Shown in pieces: positions 43,298-50,408 of a stretch of DNA of 64,000 bases. Source of the DNA: Bryobacteraceae bacterium (lineage in GTDB: Bacteria; Acidobacteriota; Terriglobia; Bryobacterales; Bryobacteraceae); contig JANWVY010000008.1 of assembly GCA_025056455.1 (NCBI GenBank), positions 62,001 to 126,000 on the forward strand, written 5' to 3'. The notes beneath the pieces are model-generated. The model did no database searches. It saw nothing but the letters and a program-made list of their open reading frames with translations, and was not told where the DNA came from. The translations under genes were made by a program, and so were the position numbers. The stretch's first letter is position 1. Each line of letters opens with the position of its first letter.

Positions 43298-46200
43298 TTA
43301 GAAGCTGTAACGCAGAGACAGTTGAACGTTTCGTTCACTACTCTTGCTGGTGACCTTGCCAAATGCCGCCGAGAGTGGATCTGTGTTCACACCACCCCAG
43401 TTCGGGTGATTGGGGAAGTTGAAGAATTCAGCTCGGAACTGAATGCGATGCCGCTCGGCGAACTGGAAGTTCTTAAATAGGGCGGCATTCCAGTTCTGGA
43501 AGCCAACGTTATTGAAAGTGATCGAGTTGCGGTTTTGATTTCCGTACGTACCGTTGTCTGGCCGCCGGGCCCAAGGTTGGCCACCGGGCCGGGGATTGAA
43601 CCAGAAATTGTTATCGGCAACCGAATCACTAAACTGCTTGGGCCGGTCCGTGGTGAGAGAGGTCAGGCTCCACGGCACGAAGTTGGGAGAACCGATGCCG
43701 TAGATGTCCTGAGCGGTTCCAACCGTGATCGGGGTGCCGGTTTGGAACTGCGCGACGCCGTTAATTTGCCATCCACCGAGTACGTTGCGGGCAACGGCGT
43801 TCCCCGTTCGGAAGAAGGGCAGGTCCCAGATAAAGTTGGCAACTGCCACGTGACGCGTGTCAAAGCTTGACTTGCCCCACACATTGAAGTCGTTATAGGA
43901 GTCATACAAGCGGTCTCGTGGGCCGGAAGCGTGGTCCATGGACTTCGAATAGGTGTAGGCGAAGCTAAAGCTGAAGCCTTTGGTGAAGCGGCGGTTCACC
44001 TCCATCTGAAGCCCGTTGTATTCGCTGCGCCCGGCATGCTCCAGCATCGGGATGAAGGCGAAACCTTTATAGGGCCGCAAGAAGTTTACGTTGGCTCCCT
44101 GGTTTTCGGGACGGAAAGTTGTGCCGAGTGGCAACTGATTCAGATCCCGCTCCCGGGCCAGGTGGTTGCCCACCGTCCCCACGTAGGCCACTTCGACGGT
44201 CGTCTCAAAGCCCAGCTGGCGCTGGTAGGTGACGTTCCAGTTATACGCCTTGGGCAGTTTCAAGACCGGATCGATCGTCATAAAGAATTGGGGGAAGGCG
44301 ACACGGACGGCGCCACCTGGATTATCAGCTAGGCCGTTGGCCACAGAGGCCATGGGTTGGAAGGGCGGATTTCCACCAAGGAAGACGGAGTCATAGACAC
44401 CGTACCTTGAAATGAATCCACCAAAGCCCGTCCGCAGGACATCTTTCGAGCTCAGCTGATAGGCCAGACCGATGCGAGGCACCACGTTGAGGTGCGCTTG
44501 AGCTGGGTAGGGGCCGCCGCGCAGCAAACGGTCAAACTGGCCGGAGTCGATGGCAGGCACACGGCCGCGGCCGGCTTTCGGGAATTCCTTCCCAGGAATA
44601 TAGACACCGTTGAAGCGGTCGCCGGAAATGACGTTTCCCGTGGCGCGGTCAAGAACTGCCGCCCGGCTGGGGTCATACAACTTGGGGTCAAATACGGCCA
44701 TGTTGCCCCAGAGCGACTTGAAGTAGCCAGTTATCCAAGTCCCGCGGAATCCCAACTCGAGCTTTAACTTCTGCGTCACCCGCCAGGCGTCTTGGCCAAA
44801 AAATTCAAACATGTGTCCGCGGTAGGGAGTGAAGGATCGGGGACCAATTTCCGCGTAAGTGGAGAACAGTCCCATGGCCGCGTTCCCGATGGCCACGCCC
44901 GTGCTTGTGGCACCGGAGCGAGTGTCGGCAAATACGAACCGGCCATTCTGGTTGTTGGTGCCGCCTGGAACTCCGGTCACGTTGATTTGGTCGAAGTCAT
45001 TCTGCCCGGCTTTTTCGTAATAAACGCCAAACTTGAATTGATGGTTGCCTTGAATCTTGGTGAAGTTGTTGGAGAACTGATAGATGGGACCCGTGGACCG
45101 GGCTGGATAGGGCCCTCCATCGATCGAGGCGAAGTTTTGGATCTCAATGGTGGGAACTTTGTCCTGAATTTCTTTCGGCTCGCTGAACAAATAGGGATAA
45201 TTGATTCCCCTCGTGGAGCGAAGATAACGCTCGCCGCGCCGGTCAATATCAATGTATACGCGGTCCACCGAGGCAGCTACTAGCACTTCATTGATCATCG
45301 TCGGGCTGATCGTCCAGACGTGGTTCAAAGAGGCCGTCTTGTTGGGGCGGTTCCAGTCGGTGACGGCGAAATCGAAGCCACCGCGGAAGGCGTCAATCGC
45401 TGTCCAGTTGTAGTTGGCGTGGCGGAAGCGCAACACTTGCTTCTGCGTCAGGTTGTAATCGATGGCTACGGTGTCTTTACGCTGATTCTGCGGATTCGGG
45501 CGAATCTGGAAAAAGTTGGCGGTTCCCTGGCGGAAGCCGGGCGTCGGGTTCGGATACGTGCGAATGAAGGCGATTCCGTTCGGGCTGAGCCGGCTGGCCG
45601 GGATAATGTTGTTGGGGAACGGCTGCCCCGTGGTCGGGTCGTTAATGACCCGCGGAGTAGCAAAGAAGCCGGTGGCTGGATTTAGAAGTTCACTGAAGTT
45701 GCCTTGGCGCATCAGTTCGCTGGGGACAGTTTGGATCGAACTGCTAAACTGCCGGAAGCGAACCCACTCCTGGCTCCAGAGGAAGAAGGCTTTGTTGCGA
45801 TCGGTATTGAAAACTTTGGGGATCGTGATCGGACCGTCAACCACATAGCCAAACTGATTGAAGCGCCGCGCAGGTCTGGCCACTCCCGCGCGGTTTTGAG
45901 CCCAAGTGTTGGCGTCGAGCTTGTCGTTGCGGAAATATTCGTAGGCGGCAAAGTGAAGGTCGCGTCCGCCAGAGCGGGTTACGATCCGGATCTGACCGTT
46001 GTTGGACCGGCCATACTCTGCTGCGTAGTTTGCCGTCAGAACCTGCACTTCTTGCACGGTTTCCAAATCGGCCGTGCCGATAGAAGTCCCGTTGGCGCGC
46101 GTGCGGATGGCCACCGCGCCGTCAAACGTAATCACGGAATCCTGCGAGCGTCCGCCGTTGATAGCAAAGCCGCCCGAGGTTAAGCCGAAGTTAAAAGCAT

Positions 46201-46702
46201 TCAGCGCGCCGCCCCGGACACCGGGCTTGAGCAGAGCTAAAAATAGCGGATTTCGCCCGTTCAAAGACAGGTTGGCAATCTGGGACCGTTCGACGGTTTT
46301 TCCAACTGTTGCGGATTCGGTTTGCAGCGTCGCCACGCTAGCTTCAACAGTCACGGATTCGGTAAGCTGGCCGACTGCAAGCTCCACCGACACGTTTAAG
46401 GGAACTCCCGCGTCCATCTTGTTGCGGGTTTTTTCGAATTTCTTAAACCCTTGCGCTTCAACAGTGATGGTGTAGTAACCAGGCGGGAGATTCGTTGCCA
46501 AATAAATTCCAGCCTCATTGGTGACGACTTCTCTCGAAACCGCCGTGGACTCGTTTTTCACCACAACCTTCGCGCCCGATACAACAGCGCCTGTGGGATC
46601 TTTGACAATCCCTGTAATATACGAATTGTCCGATTGGCCAAAAACGGATGCTACCACCCAAGCAAGTCCTAACGCTACGAATACTAAGCGTCTGTGATGC
46701 AT
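43298..46702 (-). CDS. Oar-like TonB-dependent receptor with CarboxypepD_reg domain
   Basis: 1134 residues from ATG 46702 (AGGGAGG 6 nt upstream; longer frame rejected). Signal peptide (about 1-24, ending SVFGQ), carboxypeptidase regulatory-like domain (GIVKDPTGAVVSGAKVVVKN, about 30-110), plug (LSLNGRNPLFLALLKPGV, FAINGGRSQDSVITFDG) and a 22-strand barrel ending with aromatic LSLRYSF. Proteins of this type are expanded in acidobacteria and are thought to import oligosaccharides or other large nutrients. Substrate unknown. The 290-nt region upstream holds its promoter (weak TTGATT/TACAGT). Confidence 0.93.
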   Translation of the reverse strand: MHHRRLVFVALGLAWVVASVFGQSDNSYITGIVKDPTGAVVSGAKVVVKNESTAVSREVVTNEAGIYLATNLPPGYYTITVEAQGFKKFEKTRNKMDAGVPLNVSVELAVGQLTESVTVEASVATLQTESATVGKTVERSQIANLSLNGRNPLFLALLKPGVRGGALNAFNFGLTSGGFAINGGRSQDSVITFDGAVAIRTRANGTSIGTADLETVQEVQVLTANYAAEYGRSNNGQIRIVTRSGGRDLHFAAYEYFRNDKLDANTWAQNRAGVARPARRFNQFGYVVDGPITIPKVFNTDRNKAFFLWSQEWVRFRQFSSSIQTVPSELMRQGNFSELLNPATGFFATPRVINDPTTGQPFPNNIIPASRLSPNGIAFIRTYPNPTPGFRQGTANFFQIRPNPQNQRKDTVAIDYNLTQKQVLRFRHANYNWTAIDAFRGGFDFAVTDWNRPNKTASLNHVWTISPTMINEVLVAASVDRVYIDIDRRGERYLRSTRGINYPYLFSEPKEIQDKVPTIEIQNFASIDGGPYPARSTGPIYQFSNNFTKIQGNHQFKFGVYYEKAGQNDFDQINVTGVPGGTNNQNGRFVFADTRSGATSTGVAIGNAAMGLFSTYAEIGPRSFTPYRGHMFEFFGQDAWRVTQKLKLELGFRGTWITGYFKSLWGNMAVFDPKLYDPSRAAVLDRATGNVISGDRFNGVYIPGKEFPKAGRGRVPAIDSGQFDRLLRGGPYPAQAHLNVVPRIGLAYQLSSKDVLRTGFGGFISRYGVYDSVFLGGNPPFQPMASVANGLADNPGGAVRVAFPQFFMTIDPVLKLPKAYNWNVTYQRQLGFETTVEVAYVGTVGNHLARERDLNQLPLGTTFRPENQGANVNFLRPYKGFAFIPMLEHAGRSEYNGLQMEVNRRFTKGFSFSFAYTYSKSMDHASGPRDRLYDSYNDFNVWGKSSFDTRHVAVANFIWDLPFFRTGNAVARNVLGGWQINGVAQFQTGTPITVGTAQDIYGIGSPNFVPWSLTSLTTDRPKQFSDSVADNNFWFNPRPGGQPWARRPDNGTYGNQNRNSITFNNVGFQNWNAALFKNFQFAERHRIQFRAEFFNFPNHPNWGGVNTDPLSAAFGKVTSKSSERNVQLSLRYSF

Positions 46703-46992
46703 GAGAAACCTCCCTGAAGTTCTGCGGACTGCGTTGCCGCGCTCCCGCAAGGGTCAATGCCTGACGCGCTAGGCGTACACAAGCTTTCGAAGCAATTTCT
46801 TCGCTTACTGTATCAAGTGTGTGTGAGAGAATCAATTGAGGCGTGTCACATTTTAGTTACGGCGTGGAGAGACGCGAGCCCGCTCGAAAGTCTTGCTAGT
46901 GCGTCTCCGTAGGTCGACCTGGTTCCTGCACATAGGTGAGTTTCTGGTGGATCGAGGCGCGAGGCTTGATCTACAGGCATGAGGCCGGCCGC

Positions 46993-48438
46993 CTAACCGG
47001 CAAGCCTCGCCGTCTTGGCGCGGACAACCGTTTCGCACATTGGCCGGCGAGCAATGGCAATCAACGAAGTGGGTGGCCACGGGAGGATGGGATCGATTTT
47101 TCTCCAAAGCCAGACAAGACGGTCAAATACTTTCAGTTGAAAGGGGCTTAACTGGGGGCGCCGCAAGATCTTTCCATTGAAATACCAGCCAGGCAGGGCA
47201 ATGCGGTTGAATGGCAGGATCCTTTCTAGTTCAAAGCCTGCTTGGAGGATGCTCTCTTGAAGCTGGCCCCTGGAGTAGCGCAGCCGATGGCCGAGCATTT
47301 CGTCCATTTTTCCGTAGGCAAACTGGCCGTGGGGTACCAGGAGGACGGCCCGTCCCCCGGGCTTTAAAGCGGTAAAGAGGTTTTTCAGGGCGCGCTCGCG
47401 GTCCTCGACGTGCTCGAGAACGTTGAGGCAAACTACCGTATCGACAGACCGTTGTAAGTCAGCGAAATCGGCGGCACTGGCTACATCCAGCTTCCGCACC
47501 TCGAGACAAGGGCGCTCTTGAAACCGGGACCGCAGGCGCGCCAGATGCTGCTCGTCGACGTCACTGGCGATGTAGCGCTTCCGTCCCCCTATCAAGTGGC
47601 GACTCAAATTTCCGATGCCAGCTCCGATTTCCAAGACAGATTGACCAAGATAGGGGCGGATGGTATCCGCCATCCAACGGTTGAAAGCGACGGCGGGCGA
47701 GAAGGCCTCTAGAGTTTTGGGTCCGACTTCGGTGTAAATGTCGTTGGTCAACGCATATCGCAGAATCACGGCCAAAGCCGAAACGGCATCCCGCCACCCG
47801 ATCTTCTTGCCTTCGGCGTAGGTCCGGCCATGATAGCTTACAGGCACTTCGTAGATGCGGGCCTCACGCTTGGCCAGCTTGATCGTTAATTCTGGTTCGA
47901 TTCCAAAACGGTTGGAGCGCAGTGGAATGCTCTTCACGAGCGAGGTCCGGAAGGCTTTGTAACAGGTCTCCATGTCGGTGAGATTGAGATCGGAGACGAC
48001 GTTGCAGATTGTCGTTAGGATCCAGTTTGCAAGCGCGTGCCAGAAATACAACACGCGCCGCTCGCCGGCCACCAGAAACCGCGAGCCGTACACGGCGTCA
48101 GCCCGGCCTTCCATCAAGGGTGCAAGAATACGCGAGTAATCGGAGGGATCATACTCGAGGTCAGCGTCTTGAATGATGCTAAACTCCCCCCGCGCATGTT
48201 GAAGCGCGGTCCGGATGGCGGCGCCTTTGCCTTGGTTCTTCGGCTGACGGATGAGCCGAATTTCGGGATAGCGGGCGGTGAGGCTCTCCACGATTTCAGC
48301 CGAGGCGTCGCTTGAGCCGTCATCGACGACAATCACCTCGCGTTCCATTCCTGCCGGGAGCGGAGCCCGCATCACCCGTTCCAAGATGACGCCGACAAAC
48401 TCTTCCTCGTTGTAAACCGGCATGAGAATCGACAACAT
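46993..48438 (-). CDS. Glycosyltransferase family 2 - SAM methyltransferase fusion
   Basis: 481 residues in two enzymes. Residues about 1-235 are a dolichol-phosphate-mannose-synthase-like GT2 (LMPVYNEEEFVGVIL, VIVVDDGSSDASAEIV, KNQGKGAAIRTAL, IIQDADLEYDPSDY), lacking C-terminal membrane helices. Residues about 245-440 are a class I methyltransferase (VLEIGAGIGNLSRHL, VVCLNVLEHVEDRERAL, LKPGGRAVLLVP). The fusion suggests a polyprenyl-linked or surface glycan that is transferred and methylated. It begins 15 nt after the RmlC-like stop, so the two are one operon. Confidence 0.92.
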   Translation of the reverse strand: MLSILMPVYNEEEFVGVILERVMRAPLPAGMEREVIVVDDGSSDASAEIVESLTARYPEIRLIRQPKNQGKGAAIRTALQHARGEFSIIQDADLEYDPSDYSRILAPLMEGRADAVYGSRFLVAGERRVLYFWHALANWILTTICNVVSDLNLTDMETCYKAFRTSLVKSIPLRSNRFGIEPELTIKLAKREARIYEVPVSYHGRTYAEGKKIGWRDAVSALAVILRYALTNDIYTEVGPKTLEAFSPAVAFNRWMADTIRPYLGQSVLEIGAGIGNLSRHLIGGRKRYIASDVDEQHLARLRSRFQERPCLEVRKLDVASAADFADLQRSVDTVVCLNVLEHVEDRERALKNLFTALKPGGRAVLLVPHGQFAYGKMDEMLGHRLRYSRGQLQESILQAGFELERILPFNRIALPGWYFNGKILRRPQLSPFQLKVFDRLVWLWRKIDPILPWPPTSLIAIARRPMCETVVRAKTARLAG

Positions 48439-48453
48439 GTCGGCTCGCGGTGA

Positions 48454-49008
48454 CTATTTGTGCTGCGTTTCCCAGTCGTAGTTAATGCGCGGGTCGTTAT
48501 ACGGAATGCGGCCCTCGTCCTGTGGGTCATAGAGCCGGTCCGTCACGTAAATCAGCATGGAGGGTTGTATGCCAATCACTTTGTATCCGTGGGCGACCCC
48601 CGGTGGAATGAGAATCTGCCAGGGGCGCATCTGTCCCACATAGAGTGTGTTGCGCAGGCCAAAGGTGGGCGAGCCGTGCCGCAAATCGACCAGCGCCACC
48701 TGGATCATGCCTTGCGCCGGCACCCAAAAATCGGTTTGCCGTACATGGTAATGGAAGGCCTTGATCGCGCCAGGATAGTTAAAAGCACAGGAAACTTGTG
48801 TGGTTTCGAGAGGGAACTGCGAAACTAAGCCCTGGCGCAGTCGGGCGATTTCGAGAAAATAGCCGCGGTCATCAGGCCACAGGGCATAAGGCGCCACTTG
48901 CACCCCGTCGATGAGATCGGCGGAACCGGCCTGTAGGATCACTTTCCCGATGCCGCGCTCGCAACTTGGAATGACGAGGCTCAGGGCGTCCATAGAGGCG
49001 ACTGTCAT
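48454..49008 (-). CDS. dTDP-4-dehydrorhamnose 3,5-epimerase-like cupin (RmlC family)
   Basis: 184 residues. RmlC-like jelly roll: DDRGYFLEIARL, GAIKAFHYHVRQTDFWVPAQGMIQVALVDLR, PPGVAHGYKV and a Tyr-containing end (YVTDRLYDPQDEGRIPYND). The RmlC active-site His is seen in AFHYH, though the preceding Arg is Lys, so reaction details may differ. Operon with the GT2-methyltransferase fusion, consistent with deoxysugar glycan synthesis. Divergent from the cupin gene by 30 bp. Confidence 0.85.
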   Translation of the reverse strand: MTVASMDALSLVIPSCERGIGKVILQAGSADLIDGVQVAPYALWPDDRGYFLEIARLRQGLVSQFPLETTQVSCAFNYPGAIKAFHYHVRQTDFWVPAQGMIQVALVDLRHGSPTFGLRNTLYVGQMRPWQILIPPGVAHGYKVIGIQPSMLIYVTDRLYDPQDEGRIPYNDPRINYDWETQHK

Positions 49009-49019
49009 GACAATCCCTC

Positions 49020-49029
49020 ATGATACAAT
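49020..49029. promoter_or_regulatory. Bidirectional near-leaderless promoter (ATGATACAAT)
   Basis: Same decamer design as at 41928: TGATACAAT on plus (9 nt before ATG 49039) and TATCAT on minus (11 nt before ATG 49008), overlapping by two bases in a 30-bp intergenic space. Confidence 0.65.
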
Positions 49030-49038
49030 CAGCCAGCA

Positions 49039-49386
49039 ATGCAGGTCCAACACTGGAATGAACTCGAAATCGAGCAGATGAACCCGCTCGTTCAACGGCA
49101 AGTGCTTCATACCCAAAACATGACTATGGCCCGGCTCATGCTGAAGAAAGGCGCAGTCGTGCCCGAACACCAGCACATCAATGAGCAGATCTCTACCGTG
49201 CTCGAGGGGAGTCTGATCTTTCAAATTGCAGGTCAAGAATTTTTGGTTCAAGCGGGGGATTCGATGGTAATTCCGCCAAACGTTCCGCACAGCGTTTCGG
49301 CGTCTGAAGATTCACTCGTGATTGACTTGTTTTCACCACGGCGTGAGGACTGGCTCCGGGGTGAAGATGCTTATCTCCGGCGCTAG
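49039..49386 (+). CDS. Cupin-domain protein
   Basis: 115 residues, single cupin barrel: motif 1 PEHQHINEQISTVLEGSL (His, His, Glu metal ligands) and motif 2 GDSMVIPPNVPHSVSA (His). It could be a small dioxygenase, isomerase or sugar-binding protein; substrate unknown. It starts 30 bp from the divergent epimerase gene and is followed 29 nt later by the exported isomerase-like gene, probably one operon. Confidence 0.88.
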   Translation: MQVQHWNELEIEQMNPLVQRQVLHTQNMTMARLMLKKGAVVPEHQHINEQISTVLEGSLIFQIAGQEFLVQAGDSMVIPPNVPHSVSASEDSLVIDLFSPRREDWLRGEDAYLRR

Positions 49387-49415
49387 CGCGCCCAAATCCT
49401 CGGCAAGGAAAGCGG

Positions 49416-50258
49416 ATGAGACGCAACGAATTTCTAAAAAGCCTCGCGGTTTTGGCCGCCGGGCCGGCCCCAGCGAAAAAGCTCCAACGGCTCGGTGTCC
49501 AGCTCTACACCGTACGTTCGATCTTGAGTGAGAAGCCACTTGAGACCTTGCGAGCGATTGAGCAAATGGGTTTTCAGGAAGCGGAAGTGGTCCGGGCTTC
49601 GCTCGATAAGATTTGGGAGAGTTTCAAGCAAACCAAGCTCCAACCGGTTAGCCTGCATATGGACACGTCCTTGTTCACCACGAGGATGGCCGATTTACCG
49701 GGAGCCGTGGATGACGCTGCGCGGCGTGGGTTTCAATACGTGGTGTGCCCCTACATCGCGCCCCAAGATCGGGGCGGCGTTGCCGTTATCGAAAAACTTG
49801 CGGCCAACTTAAATCAGGCTGGAGAAAAGTGTAAATCCGCCGGACTCAAGCTGGCCTATCACAATCACGCCTTTGAGTTTGAAATGACTCCGTCGGGCAC
49901 GTTACTAGACATTCTGCTCGCGAAGACAGATCCGCAGCTGGTTTTCCTAGAGCTCGACATCTTCTGGGCGGCCGTCGCTGGCGCTGACCCTGTAGCGCTC
50001 TTCCAGAAGTATGCAGGCCGCATCCCTCTGGTCCACGTTAAAGATGTCAAACCAGGCGTTGAAAAGCGTCTGGATGAGCGCGTGCCTCGCGATGCATTTC
50101 GAGAGGTTGGCCGAGGGTCACTTCCGATGGCGCAGATTCTCCGGGCTGGATCGAACGCCGGAGTCCGGCACTTCTTCGTGGAGCAAGATCAAACACCTGG
50201 TAATCCTCTAGACAGTTTGCGAATCAGTGCCCAGTATCTGAAGGACCTAGATTTCTGA
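49416..50258 (+). CDS. Exported sugar phosphate isomerase/epimerase-like TIM barrel
   Basis: 280 residues. A short N-terminal signal-like segment (MRRNEFLKSLAVLAAGPAPA; twin Arg, moderate hydrophobicity) is followed by an AP-endonuclease-2/xylose isomerase-like barrel: GVQLYTVRSILSEKPLETL, YHNHAFEF (metal His), LELDIFWAAVAGADP (Glu/Asp), PLVHVKDV (His) and HFFVEQDQ. The metal site is complete. Such proteins are numerous in acidobacteria and act on sugars or polyols. Confidence 0.87.
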   Translation: MRRNEFLKSLAVLAAGPAPAKKLQRLGVQLYTVRSILSEKPLETLRAIEQMGFQEAEVVRASLDKIWESFKQTKLQPVSLHMDTSLFTTRMADLPGAVDDAARRGFQYVVCPYIAPQDRGGVAVIEKLAANLNQAGEKCKSAGLKLAYHNHAFEFEMTPSGTLLDILLAKTDPQLVFLELDIFWAAVAGADPVALFQKYAGRIPLVHVKDVKPGVEKRLDERVPRDAFREVGRGSLPMAQILRAGSNAGVRHFFVEQDQTPGNPLDSLRISAQYLKDLDF

Positions 50259-50408
50259 ACCTCTTCCCATTCGAACTGGGCGTATTCCAATCAAAAACGG
50301 CACCTCGCCAGGGCCATCAGACCTGCTGAGTAAGCGCAAGAGGCTTACCACACTCCTGCAGCCACCGCCCGCTAGTCGTCTGGGCCAGAAGAAGTTTGCA
50401 CCCATCCG

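Noticed and set aside
46853-47107. 84-residue minus-strand frame beyond the GT2-methyltransferase stop
   Set aside because: It largely overlaps the end of the fusion gene in another frame and is Arg/Cys-rich without pattern.
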